A DNA stretch of 24,893 nt, from positions 1-24,893 of the forward strand of contig JAYNJW010000026.1 in NCBI GenBank assembly GCA_038110535.1, read 5' to 3'. The notes below the pieces were generated by a model. That model was not told where the DNA came from and ran no database searches. It worked only from the letters and a program-made list of their open reading frames with translations. Below, one piece after another: positions 15,952 to 24,444 of the stretch. Origin of the DNA: Chordibacter sp038110535 (GTDB taxonomy: Bacteria; Verrucomicrobiota; Verrucomicrobiia; Opitutales; Seribacteraceae). Every line of letters begins with the position of its first letter. Position 1 is the stretch's first letter. Both the position numbers and the translations under genes were made by a program.

Positions 15952-18408
15952 TTAGGCGGACTTCTTTTTCTTGGGAGGAAATTCAAAACCGATCGATCCA
16001 TTATCCTTAAGGAGTAAATTTGCGTCAAAGCGCCTTTTCGTCCTTCTTGAGATAAATCCTTTGATTAGGCCAGTTTTTCTCTCAGTGACTAATTTCTTAA
16101 ACTCTTCAAGTGGGATTTCTTTATCGAGCAATTTTCTCGTCAAACGAAATGAGCAGGCACCATGTTCTGATATTCTTTTGTTGTTCGAGCACAAAAAAGA
16201 CAGGTCCGTCTGGTGAATGGAACCATTGCAAACCGGGCAATCGCTGACGACCGGGGCGGTCTTAATCATGTCTTTTTCGACAGATTCCTCCTGTTCGTCC
16301 TTGGAGTTATCAAAGAGAAAACTAATTTTGAAATCGTCTTCCAGTTTCAACATAGCTGAAAATCGCTTACCTGTCTTGGATATAAAATCATCCAAGGGAC
16401 CGACCCGTTTATCCTTAAGCAAAACTCCTACCTCATCCACTGTCAGACGGCGCCCCGCAATATTTTTGGAGATTTTAAAGTCTCCGGATTCATTTTGATA
16501 TTGGTTCAATCCTTCAAACAGGGGCTGATTGTCAAGGGGGGAGCGAAGGTAAGTTTCCTTCAGGGAAGCGGTTGTTTCATCAAACCCAGTCGTTTTTTCA
16601 ACGAATTGCCGGGTGAGGTTGGAAATCTCCTCCATAAATGAACTTCGGGACATTTTACCCTCTTCAATCCTGCGCAATTTTTGTTCCCATTCACCGGTCA
16701 TAGCAGGACTGGTCAAAACTTCCACCCCGGCTGCATGTAAAAACTGGAACAAATCTTCCGCTTTAAGAGTCGGGAAAAGTTCGGTTCCCTCCCTGCGTAA
16801 ATATTTTTCCTTAATTAAGTGTTCAATGGTGGATGCGCGTGTTGCAGGAGTTCCTAACCCTTTTTCCTTAAGTGCCTCCGCCAAATCCTCATCATCGACC
16901 AGTTTGCCTGCGCCTTCCATAGCGGAAAGGAGGGTGGCCTCGGTGTATCGCGGTGGAGGGTTGGTATCGTCGGAAATTAGCTCAGCGTCAAGGAACTTGC
17001 ATTCATTCTCTGAGGAAAGAGCAGGCAAGGAATCTTCTCCTCCCTGATCTTTTCCATAAATCGACAACCAGGAAGGCTCGACCAATACCTTTCCTTCCGT
17101 TTTGAATGAATGGTTCGATACCTCAGTGATTCGGGTGGTGATATCCCATTCTGCCGGGGGATAAAAAACAGCAATAAATCTTTTGAGAATAAGGTTATAA
17201 ATTTTCCACTCGTTCGCATCTAAGTTTGATGGACTGGTGGTGGTGGGAATGATGGCAAAGTGGTCACTGATTTGCTTGTTGTTGAATACCCTTTTATCGC
17301 TGGGATTGATCCAGTTATGTTGGAGGGCATTTTGAGCAAAAGGTTGGAAATCTCCGCTGACTCGTTGCAGGAGATCGTGACAAGTGGTTACATAATCTTC
17401 CGGTAACGCCTTGGAGTCGGTGCGCGGATAAGTGATGACTTTGTGTTTTTCGTACAGGGCCTGAGCAATCTGAAGGGTGCGACTAGCCGGAAGGCTGTGT
17501 AATCGGTTTGCTTCCCGTTGCAGGGTGGTCAGGTCATAAAGCCGGGGAGAGCTTTGCTTGGATCTCTTTTTGGTTTCTGAAACAGGACAGAAACTTGCTT
17601 GCTCCACAATTTCGAAAATTGATCTGGCTTCTTCTTCGTCCCATATCCGGTCGATCCGGTCACGATCATTTTGCTCGTCTTTTATGAAATCGGGTTTTTG
17701 GTAAATACCTTGATAAACACCGTTGGGGATTTCAAAATTTGCCCGGATAGAGAAATAGGTCTGAGGCTTAAAGTTTTGAATTTCGTGCTCCCGTTCTATC
17801 ACAAGCGAGAGGGTGGGGGTCTGTACCCTGCCAACCGTTGATACTTGCCTGCTACTTGCTTTATTGCGCTTAATGGTTACAGCTCGGGTTCCATTGATAC
17901 CAATTAGCCAGTCCGATTCCGAACGGCATCGCGCTGCATCAAGGAGTGGTTGCATTTGCTCGGAATCGCGAAGGTGTTCGAATGCTTCTCGAATGGATTT
18001 ATCCGTCATCGATAAGAGCCAAAGCCTCTTGATTTTAAGCTTGGACGCGGAGAGTTCGTGGATGTAATTGAAGATCAGCTCCCCTTCACGCCCAGCATCA
18101 CAGGCATTGATGACATATTCCACATCCTTTCGTTTGAGCTGTTTTTTGAGACTTTGAAATTTTTTCTTGGCCGTTGCAACTGGTTTGAGTTCGAACTTGG
18201 GAGGGATGATGGGGAGATTAGCAATTTTCCAAGCTTTTAATTTTTTGTCGAAATCATCGGGCATGTACAACTCGACCAAATGCCCGATCGCACTGTCAAT
18301 GATCCACTCATCGTTCTCAAAATGATCTTCTTTTTTGGGAACTTTTCCCAAGGCTTTGGCCAAGTCACGGGCAACGCTGGGCTTTTCTGCAATTATAAGT
18401 TTTTTCAT
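15952..18408 (-). CDS. topB: DNA topoisomerase III-type (type IA) topoisomerase
   Basis: Type IA topoisomerase that cleaves one DNA strand through a 5'-phosphotyrosine to relax or decatenate DNA. It has 818 residues. The Toprim domain starts KKLIIAEKPSVARDLAKALG, with DAGREGE at 104-110. The catalytic tyrosine is Tyr327 in VITYPRTDS. IGINGTRAVT, STVGRVQTPTL and LGTPATRAS are standard type IA blocks. The C-terminal part (about 640-812) carries two topoisomerase C-terminal repeats (ISKTGKRFSAML, ISRRTKRRFDANL) around a cysteine quartet at 724, 727, 740 and 752, probably a zinc ribbon. The N-terminus is TopB-like rather than TopA-like. It lies 57 bases downstream of the aminotransferase and may have its own promoter. 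Confidence 0.93.
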   Translation of the reverse strand: MKKLIIAEKPSVARDLAKALGKVPKKEDHFENDEWIIDSAIGHLVELYMPDDFDKKLKAWKIANLPIIPPKFELKPVATAKKKFQSLKKQLKRKDVEYVINACDAGREGELIFNYIHELSASKLKIKRLWLLSMTDKSIREAFEHLRDSEQMQPLLDAARCRSESDWLIGINGTRAVTIKRNKASSRQVSTVGRVQTPTLSLVIEREHEIQNFKPQTYFSIRANFEIPNGVYQGIYQKPDFIKDEQNDRDRIDRIWDEEEARSIFEIVEQASFCPVSETKKRSKQSSPRLYDLTTLQREANRLHSLPASRTLQIAQALYEKHKVITYPRTDSKALPEDYVTTCHDLLQRVSGDFQPFAQNALQHNWINPSDKRVFNNKQISDHFAIIPTTTSPSNLDANEWKIYNLILKRFIAVFYPPAEWDITTRITEVSNHSFKTEGKVLVEPSWLSIYGKDQGGEDSLPALSSENECKFLDAELISDDTNPPPRYTEATLLSAMEGAGKLVDDEDLAEALKEKGLGTPATRASTIEHLIKEKYLRREGTELFPTLKAEDLFQFLHAAGVEVLTSPAMTGEWEQKLRRIEEGKMSRSSFMEEISNLTRQFVEKTTGFDETTASLKETYLRSPLDNQPLFEGLNQYQNESGDFKISKNIAGRRLTVDEVGVLLKDKRVGPLDDFISKTGKRFSAMLKLEDDFKISFLFDNSKDEQEESVEKDMIKTAPVVSDCPVCNGSIHQTDLSFLCSNNKRISEHGACSFRLTRKLLDKEIPLEEFKKLVTERKTGLIKGFISRRTKRRFDANLLLKDNGSIGFEFPPKKKKSA

Positions 18409-18431
18409 TAGCCTAGTTGGCGATAAATAAG

Positions 18432-18447
18432 ATTATAAAACCGGTTT
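18432..18447 (-). promoter_or_regulatory. Candidate topB promoter -10 with abutting palindrome
   Basis: On the minus strand a perfect TATAAT (18437-18432) lies 23 bases before the topB ATG. The perfect 10-bp palindrome AAACCGGTTT (18438-18447) abuts it on the upstream side, where a spacer operator would sit. No good -35 is seen. Confidence 0.35.
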
Positions 18448-18465
18448 CAGGGGCAATGAGTCCGC

Positions 18466-19554
18466 TCAGGAGGAGGGCAAAAAACGGGGAAGTATCTCAT
18501 CCATAGATTGGAGAAGGTGGGACATGGATTCCTCCGTCTCATTCCCCATGTTGGAAATGCGGAAGGTTTGTCCTTTGATTTTCCCGTAGCCACCATCAAT
18601 GGCCAGTTTTTTCTCTTCCCTGAGGGCCTTGACAAATCCGCCCACATCCATACCCAAGTTGTTGCGCACGCAGGTTAGAGATTTGGAAGCATATTTCTTC
18701 TCAGGTAGAAGCACAAATCCTTTTGCTTCTACCCAAGAGTGAACCATAGCGTTGAGGCGGGCATGCCGTTCATGCCTAGCCTCAATGCCCTCTTTGAAAA
18801 TATGATCCAGGGTGTACTTCAGTCCATGGATTTGGGGGATGGCAGGGGTGCTTGGCGTCATCCCTTTTTCGTGGTTCTTTAGAAATTCAAGAAAGTCAAA
18901 GTAATAACCACGTCCATCCAACTTTTCAGCACGGGCAAAGGCTCTTTCCGAAACCGTAAGCAAGGCAAGGCCTGGAGGAAGTGCAAGAGCTTTTTGGGAA
19001 CCTGTCAGCACCACATCTATACCCCATTCATCTTTAGGAATGGGCACAACCGAGAAAGAACTAACGGTGTCAATCACAGAAATAACATCTGGATACTTAG
19101 CCAAAATTTTCATGATCTCTTCCAGTGGATTCATCATCCCACAGGATGTTTCGTTGTGTACCAGAGTGACCAAATCGTATTCACCGGTGGATAATTTTTC
19201 ATCGAGTAAGGCTGGATCAATGTGGGATCCCCACTCCACATCTAGGCCATCTGCATCTTTTCCGCATCTTCTGGCTACATCCAACCATTTGTCAGAAAAT
19301 GCCCCGCACATGCAACAGAGGGTTTTTTTAGCGCATAAATTACGCACAGCACCTTCCATTACGCCCCATGCACTTGAAGTGGAAAGGAATACTGGGTCTT
19401 GGGTTTGAAAAAGTTCCTGTAGTTGCGGCTGGCAGGATTGATAGAGATCCACAAAATCAGGACTTCTATGACCCATTACACGGGTGGACATGGCTTGATA
19501 GGCTTCGGTAGAAACATCTACAGGCCCAGGAATATGTAGTTTATAATCAATCAT
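18466..19554 (-). CDS. Class V PLP-dependent aminotransferase (alanine/serine-glyoxylate type)
   Basis: Pyridoxal-phosphate enzyme of the AGXT/SGAT branch, probably moving an amino group between alanine or serine and a 2-oxo acid. It has 362 residues, normal for the family. The N-terminus IPGPVDVSTEAYQAMSTRVM is the family PGP block, STSSAWGVMEGAVRNL binds the cofactor phosphate, Asp162 (VIDTVSSF) contacts the pyridine nitrogen, Lys188 in LTGSQKALALPPG is the Schiff-base lysine, and Arg332 in TFRISNMG is the likely carboxylate anchor. Homologues include serine-glyoxylate, alanine-glyoxylate and archaeal-type phosphoserine aminotransferases, so the substrate is unresolved. Its ATG overlaps the panD stop by 8 bases, implying coupled translation. 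Confidence 0.88.
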   Translation of the reverse strand: MIDYKLHIPGPVDVSTEAYQAMSTRVMGHRSPDFVDLYQSCQPQLQELFQTQDPVFLSTSSAWGVMEGAVRNLCAKKTLCCMCGAFSDKWLDVARRCGKDADGLDVEWGSHIDPALLDEKLSTGEYDLVTLVHNETSCGMMNPLEEIMKILAKYPDVISVIDTVSSFSVVPIPKDEWGIDVVLTGSQKALALPPGLALLTVSERAFARAEKLDGRGYYFDFLEFLKNHEKGMTPSTPAIPQIHGLKYTLDHIFKEGIEARHERHARLNAMVHSWVEAKGFVLLPEKKYASKSLTCVRNNLGMDVGGFVKALREEKKLAIDGGYGKIKGQTFRISNMGNETEESMSHLLQSMDEILPRFLPSS

Positions 19555-19930
19555 TTGAAATAGGTGCGGGTGAGGAAACGATTTCGTACTTGAGATTGTT
19601 CTTACCTACCAGAACTAGTTTAGGTTCCCAAACTGCGGCTTCATCTGGATTAAGTGTGACAAAAGTAATAATCACCAGCAAATCTCCAACTTTTCCTTTG
19701 TGGGCAGCTGCACCATTGAGTGCGATCTCCCCGGAGCCACGAGCTGCTGGAATGCAATAAGTTTCAAATCTTTCCCCATTGGTAATGTTGCCAACCAGAA
19801 TTTTTTCATGATGTAAGAAGCCAGCCGCATCCAATAAATCCTGGTCTATAGAAAGACTCCCGGAATAATCCTGATGAACGCCAGTGACTTGTGCTCGGTG
19901 AAGCTTTGATTTAAGTAGGGTTACCTGCAT
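19547..19930 (-). CDS. panD: Aspartate 1-decarboxylase
   Basis: Makes beta-alanine from L-aspartate for pantothenate and coenzyme A. It is a pyruvoyl enzyme formed by self-cleavage between Gly24 and Ser25, both present in DYSGSLSID. Other catalytic or binding residues are at the expected E. coli positions: Lys9, His11, Arg54, Thr57 and Tyr58 (GERFETYCIP), followed by RGSGEIALNGAAAH. At 127 residues it is normal length. It is first in the minus-strand cluster panD-aminotransferase-topB-FmdB-like-lipA. Its ATG lies at the base of an imperfect inverted repeat. The usual activator or maturation protein PanZ is not seen. Confidence 0.97.
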   Translation of the reverse strand: MQVTLLKSKLHRAQVTGVHQDYSGSLSIDQDLLDAAGFLHHEKILVGNITNGERFETYCIPAARGSGEIALNGAAAHKGKVGDLLVIITFVTLNPDEAAVWEPKLVLVGKNNLKYEIVSSPAPISND

Positions 19931-19974
19931 TTTGGACTAGGTAAAAGAGAGATATCAAATACCTTAGTCCAAAA
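19930..19974 (-). promoter_or_regulatory. Inverted repeat reaching the panD start codon
   Basis: TTTTGGACTAGGTA (19930-19943) and TACCTTAGTCCAAAA (19960-19974) pair over 14 bases with one bulged base and a 16-base loop. The A of the panD ATG is the base of the stem. On the panD RNA this would occlude the start region. As DNA it is two inverted half-sites about 30 bp apart. A weak panD promoter (TTGACT 19981-19976, TGATAT 19957-19952, 18-bp spacer) would place one arm between -35 and -10. No T-run follows on either side, so it is not a terminator. Confidence 0.55.
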
Positions 19975-20048
19975 AAGTCAATGGATCAAAGGAATCAGAT
20001 GGGGAATCGGGTTGAAAGTACGATGATTTATCTTAATCCTTATTGGTT

Positions 20049-21227
20049 ATGACGCAACAAGGCGGGCTTGCTTGGATAAAACAAAAATGGAGCGATTTTG
20101 AAAGTTTCGTTGAGGGAGTTTTGTATGACCGTGATCTTTCCATTTCTGCCCGTTTGTTCGGACTAATTCTCAATCCATTCTCCTACATTTTTTATGGCAT
20201 AGTTTGGATGCGATTGTTCCTTTATTCCCAAAAACTCTTTTTTCGCTCAACCCGCCTGGATGGACTTGTCATAGTGGTCGGTAACCTGACCATGGGCGGC
20301 ACCGGGAAAACCCCGGTGGTCGAACGACTTGCCCGCGAACTTCAAGCGAAGGGAAAAAAAGTAGCCGTGCTCAGCCGGGGGTACAAAAGCAAGGAGGAAG
20401 GGGCACAAAAAAATCAAGTAACCAAGGTGGTAAGTGATGGAAATCGTGTCCTCTTAGATTCTGAAGAGGCTGGAGATGAGCCCTTTATGTTGGCACATAA
20501 CCTGCCAGGTGTGGTGGTGTTAATCGACAAGGACAGGGTGCGCGCCGGACAGTTTGCCATTAAGGAATTTTGTGTGGATGTATTAATTTTAGATGATGGA
20601 TTTCAGTATCTCCCGCTTGAAGCTGACATGACCCTTCTCTTGGTTGATCAATTAAATCCGTTTGGAAATCATAAACTCTTGCCCCGAGGGATTCTGAGGG
20701 AACCAGTACGCCACCTTTCCCGTGCATCCTACGTTTTGGTTACCAAGTCTGATATCGAACCAGAACTTGAATTGCTTGAAACCATTCGTAAACACAACCG
20801 GAATGCTGAAATTATTCGATGTGCACACAAACCAAAAGTTTTCAGGGAAATAAATGGAGAGGAGGAACAAAAATTAAATTTTTTATACGAGCGGTATGTT
20901 GGCGTATTTTGTGGAATTGCATCACCTCGGGGTTTTGAACAGTTGATTCATCGGATGTCAGGAGAGTTGAGGTATAAGAAAAGGTTTTTGGACCATCACC
21001 GCTACGATGAGGAGGAATTGGAAAGGCTCTTTCAACAAGCAAAGAATGCGGGGGTGGAAGTAATGATCACTACAGAAAAGGATGCGGTGCGTATACCCGA
21101 TCAATTCAAACCGGTCATTCCGTTATATTATCTGCGCATGGAAATTGAAATCGTGGAAGGATATGAAGATTTTGATGAAGCAGTCTGTTCGATTTGCAAA
21201 TTAAAACCAAACGGGAACCACAAATGA
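20049..21227 (+). CDS. lpxK: Tetraacyldisaccharide 4'-kinase
   Basis: Phosphorylates the 4' position of the lipid A disaccharide precursor at the cytoplasmic face of the inner membrane. It has 392 residues from ATG 20049 (a TTG at 20043 would add two). A hydrophobic helix at about 35-60 (FGLILNPFSYIFYGIVWMRLF) is the expected membrane anchor. The P-loop is VGNLTMGGTGKTPV (77-90), followed by VAVLSRGYKSK and the LDDGFQYLPL block (181-190) typical of LpxK. It is longer than E. coli LpxK (328), with extra length near the C-terminus. It diverges from panD and converges with hemE at 11 bp. It supports an LPS-bearing outer membrane. Confidence 0.96.
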   Translation: MTQQGGLAWIKQKWSDFESFVEGVLYDRDLSISARLFGLILNPFSYIFYGIVWMRLFLYSQKLFFRSTRLDGLVIVVGNLTMGGTGKTPVVERLARELQAKGKKVAVLSRGYKSKEEGAQKNQVTKVVSDGNRVLLDSEEAGDEPFMLAHNLPGVVVLIDKDRVRAGQFAIKEFCVDVLILDDGFQYLPLEADMTLLLVDQLNPFGNHKLLPRGILREPVRHLSRASYVLVTKSDIEPELELLETIRKHNRNAEIIRCAHKPKVFREINGEEEQKLNFLYERYVGVFCGIASPRGFEQLIHRMSGELRYKKRFLDHHRYDEEELERLFQQAKNAGVEVMITTEKDAVRIPDQFKPVIPLYYLRMEIEIVEGYEDFDEAVCSICKLKPNGNHK

Positions 21228-21238
21228 AGAAATGTGGG

Positions 21239-22270
21239 TCACCCCCTGTAGTCACGAACCGTTGAAACTAAGCTGTCCATACATTCGATTTTTGCATCTG
21301 GCCGTATGCCATGACCGAGGTTCATGATATGGGCGGGATCGTGCTTCATGGAATCCAAAATTTTAGTGGTCTTGCTTCGCACATTTTCAGGAGTTGTTTC
21401 CATAATTTCCGGAGCCAGATTCCCCTGGAGAACCAGAGGAAGAGGAAACTGTTTACGGGCTTGGCACAGGTCGGCCCGGTGATGGACACCGATTGCACCC
21501 GTGCCAGTTTCTACAATCCCAGCTAATGCATCTACCGATGCATTGGCATAGACAATTAGACCAAGTTTTTTTGGCACACTATCAACAATTTGAGCGATCC
21601 ACCTCAAGGAATATTCCCACAGATGTTGAGGGGGGCAAAGGTTGTGCCAACTATCAAAAATTTGTAGGGCATCGACCCCACACCCAGCTTGCATCTCCAA
21701 ATATTTAACAAGTGCATGGGTGATTTTTTCCAGTAAGCGTTGAAAAGAAGATGGCCGGTTTTTTGCCCAAGCCAGAGCTTTGGGAAAGCCATCCGCAGAA
21801 CCACCCTCCAACATGTAGCAGGCAAGCGTCCATGGAGAACCGCAGAATCCAAGGAGTGCCTGCCGTTCTCCCAGTTCTTTGCGCAGAAGTCGCAAGGTAT
21901 CTGCAACATAAGCGAGTTTTCCTTCGATGTCTGACACAGAAAGTTTTTCGATGTCATCGTCATGGATCAGCTTGGAGGTCATTTCAATGCCCCCTCCGTT
22001 TCGGAAATCATATCCCTGACCCATTGCCTCAGGGATTACCAAAATGTCACTGAAAACAATGGCTGCATCTAGCTCAAAACGACGCAAGGGTTGCAGGCTG
22101 ACCTCAGTGGCTAGGTCTGGAGTCTTGACCATTTCTACAAAAGTATACTTTTCTTTCAATGCCCGATACTCTGGCAGGTAACGTCCTGCCTGTCTCATCA
22201 CCCAGAGAGGAGGTCTTCCGCTGTGGTTTTCCCCCCGGAGGGTTTTCCTGAACAATTCCCGTCCGGTCAT
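21239..22270 (-). CDS. hemE: Uroporphyrinogen decarboxylase
   Basis: Cofactor-free cytoplasmic enzyme that decarboxylates the four acetate side chains of uroporphyrinogen III to give coproporphyrinogen III. It has 343 residues. It shows PPLWVMRQAGRYLPEYR (20-36) with the substrate-binding arginines, the catalytic Asp75 in VFSDILVIPEAMG, GFCGSPWTLACYMLEGG and LNLGHGI-type IMNLGHGIRPDA near the end. ATG 22270 overlaps the hemF stop as ATGA, the usual sign of coupling; an in-frame TTG at 22288 would add six residues before the conserved MTGRELF start. It acts immediately before hemF in the pathway. Confidence 0.97.
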   Translation of the reverse strand: MTGRELFRKTLRGENHSGRPPLWVMRQAGRYLPEYRALKEKYTFVEMVKTPDLATEVSLQPLRRFELDAAIVFSDILVIPEAMGQGYDFRNGGGIEMTSKLIHDDDIEKLSVSDIEGKLAYVADTLRLLRKELGERQALLGFCGSPWTLACYMLEGGSADGFPKALAWAKNRPSSFQRLLEKITHALVKYLEMQAGCGVDALQIFDSWHNLCPPQHLWEYSLRWIAQIVDSVPKKLGLIVYANASVDALAGIVETGTGAIGVHHRADLCQARKQFPLPLVLQGNLAPEIMETTPENVRSKTTKILDSMKHDPAHIMNLGHGIRPDAKIECMDSLVSTVRDYRG

Positions 22271-23190
22271 GCTTTTTCCGTCAGCCAATCACGGGGGCGA
22301 AGGTAAGAACGGTAGAGTTCTTCCTCCGGAGAATTCTCATCAGGACTCCAACCGTAGTCCCATGATACTTCAGGGGGCATGGACATGAGGATGGATTCGG
22401 TTCTGCCTTTGGACTGAAGGCCAAAAAGTGTGCCCCGATCATAGACCAAGTTAAACTCGGCATAACGTCCACGGCGATACTTTTGAAAACTTCTTTGCTT
22501 CTGACCAAAGGGAGTGGTCCGTCTTTTCTCAAATATATCAAAATAAGAATCGCAAAAACAATTTCCCACTTCTAGCACAAAGTTTAAAGTCCGATCAAAT
22601 CCTTCCAGGTTCAGATCATCAAAAAATAACCCACCAACCCCCCTGGTTTCATTGCGGTGAGGCAGAAAAAAATAATGATCGCACCATTCTTTAAATTTTG
22701 GATAGAGGTCCTGACCAAATGGATCGCAGACGGCTTTGGCCGCCTGGTGCCAGGCCACCACATCTTCCTCAAAAGGGTAATATGGGGTTAAGTCAAACCC
22801 TCCTCCGAACCACCAGGCAACCGGCTCATTTTCGGGGCCCGCCTCAAAGTAACGGATATTTGCATGACTCGTTGGCACATAGGGGTTGTACGGGTGAAAG
22901 ACAACCGAGACTCCCATTGCCCGAAAAGCCAAACCGCTTAATTCTGGTCGGTTTTCGGTGGCAGAAGGGGGAAGTTCTGTTCCCTCTACATCGGAAAAGT
23001 TGATCCCGCCTTTCTCCAACGCATCACCCTTGGAAAAAGCACGAGTAATACCACCTCCTCCTTCCTCTCTCTCCCATTCATCTTCCACGCATTTGCAGGT
23101 CGGATCAGATTCGAGAAGCTCATCGCATATTCTGTTTTGTAATCCGATAAAGGCCCTACGGGCTTTATCCGAATCCGAAGAGTGAGGCAT
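22267..23190 (-). CDS. hemF: Oxygen-dependent coproporphyrinogen III oxidase
   Basis: Uses O2 to decarboxylate two propionates of coproporphyrinogen III, giving protoporphyrinogen IX. It has 307 residues from ATG 23190. It shows MGVSVVFHPYNPYVPTSHAN, the WWFGGGFDLTPYYPFEED block, KEWCDHYFFLPHRNETRGVG, GLFFDDLN, and RRGRYAEFNLVYDRGTLFGL followed by ESILMSMPP, all hallmarks of the aerobic enzyme. No signal peptide is present. An adjacent TTG at 23193 is an unlikely alternative start. It overlaps hemE by 4 bases and lies 65 bases downstream of the cNMP/receiver/STAS gene, possibly in one transcript. It implies aerobic growth. Confidence 0.98.
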   Translation of the reverse strand: MPHSSDSDKARRAFIGLQNRICDELLESDPTCKCVEDEWEREEGGGGITRAFSKGDALEKGGINFSDVEGTELPPSATENRPELSGLAFRAMGVSVVFHPYNPYVPTSHANIRYFEAGPENEPVAWWFGGGFDLTPYYPFEEDVVAWHQAAKAVCDPFGQDLYPKFKEWCDHYFFLPHRNETRGVGGLFFDDLNLEGFDRTLNFVLEVGNCFCDSYFDIFEKRRTTPFGQKQRSFQKYRRGRYAEFNLVYDRGTLFGLQSKGRTESILMSMPPEVSWDYGWSPDENSPEEELYRSYLRPRDWLTEKA

Positions 23191-23255
23191 CAAAAATTAT
23201 CCCTTTGGGGAGTTTGGATCGATAAAATTATCAGCGGTGAGATCGGAACCCAAAA

Positions 23256-24398
23256 TCAATCCTCAGCAGTCTCAACCTCACGATTGAAGGATTCTTTGGC
23301 TTCTTCCAAATTCTCACAAATTGCCCAGTCTTCACAACCGTCCAAATTATTCCACATTTCTGCGTCCTCCCCGGTGGCAATGATGGCACCCCGCATGGGC
23401 AACTTCATATCCTCAATTTTTTCAGAAAATTCACCAACCACCTCAATTGCTTCCTCCTCCACTTCTTCAAGGGATGAAACATCTATGATAAGCTTAAGAA
23501 TACCTTCATTGATCGTATTCCGAATCCGTTGGTCCATGTTTTCCTTAATATCATTGATGACAAAAGGAGAAAGTTCGGTGGGCAATTTGAAGAGCAAATA
23601 ATCCTCAACAAATTTAAAATACCGGGCAGAGGAATCGAGATTCATCACCTTGTACATTACCGCGTCTGTTTTATTTTGGTCGAATGGTTTGGTGATACAA
23701 TCAGCAAAGCCAGCATCCAAGGCTTTCTTTTGAGCAGCCTGATCGCCCATGACAATCATTCCCACAACCGGGGTATTTAATACCCGGTGATTGGTTTTGA
23801 GTTTTCTCCGCAAATCAATGGCGGAATCATCTGGTAACGCCATGCTGATAAGGATGGCGGAGTAATGGCTATGCTCACAAGCGTCCAGAGCAGATTGCTC
23901 GTCTTTTGCTCCCTCCACTTGCCAATTACTTTTGGCAAACATATCTACCAGTTGCTTAATGATATTGGGCTTGTCGTCCACCACCAGTATGCGAACGGTG
24001 TTATCAGTAACATCAAGAGCTTTTGTTCCGTCAGCCTTTTTGAATACATTAAAATCCGAATCACCCCTTGGGGCAATTTTGTTCATTCTGTACAAACGAC
24101 GGCCAAGGGTTCGAATCAGTTTGAGTGCTACTTTTGGATTTTTTGAGACAATGTCAGCAATACTTTCCTCCACATGCCTAACTTTAGCATCCGTTTTGGC
24201 TCGTATAGCAGCATCTCTTTTCATCCCGAGAATTTCACTGAGCTCGCCAAAAATAGCCCCTTTTAAATCAATCTCGCTTAGTACTCGGTTGTCTCGAATC
24301 ACTTCGAGGGTACCACTCTCTAAGATACAAAAACCAGTACCTAGTTCGCCTTCAGGTAAGACAATCTCTCCCTCTTTATATTCTTGCAGTTTGATCAT
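23256..24398 (-). CDS. Three-domain signalling protein: cNMP-binding, pseudo-receiver, STAS-like
   Basis: 380 residues with no DNA-binding, kinase or membrane segment visible. Residues 1-105 form a Crp-type cyclic-nucleotide-binding beta-roll, including FGELSEILGMKRDAAIRA (50-67); the phosphate-binding Arg is kept but is followed by Asp instead of Ser/Thr. Residues about 135-255 form a CheY-like receiver: the acidic pair VVDDKP (139-144) and Lys237 (ITKPF) are present, but the phospho-acceptor Asp is Ser185 (AILISMALP) and the conserved Thr is Ile215. Residues about 262-370 look like an STAS/anti-anti-sigma domain (LKLIIDVSSLEEV ... ENLEEAKESF), without the phosphorylatable Ser. It lies 65 bases upstream of hemF. 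Domain calls are by eye; the function is unknown. Confidence 0.82.
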   Translation of the reverse strand: MIKLQEYKEGEIVLPEGELGTGFCILESGTLEVIRDNRVLSEIDLKGAIFGELSEILGMKRDAAIRAKTDAKVRHVEESIADIVSKNPKVALKLIRTLGRRLYRMNKIAPRGDSDFNVFKKADGTKALDVTDNTVRILVVDDKPNIIKQLVDMFAKSNWQVEGAKDEQSALDACEHSHYSAILISMALPDDSAIDLRRKLKTNHRVLNTPVVGMIVMGDQAAQKKALDAGFADCITKPFDQNKTDAVMYKVMNLDSSARYFKFVEDYLLFKLPTELSPFVINDIKENMDQRIRNTINEGILKLIIDVSSLEEVEEEAIEVVGEFSEKIEDMKLPMRGAIIATGEDAEMWNNLDGCEDWAICENLEEAKESFNREVETAED

Positions 24399-24444
24399 GT
24401 GAATTCGTTAACTTTGGCAAAAAATGTCAGTGAATCAATTCTAA

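Noticed and set aside
22271..22288. TTG start extending hemE upstream
   Set aside because: ATG 22270 begins at the conserved MTGRELF and makes an ATGA overlap with hemF; the extension is just the hemF tail read in another frame.
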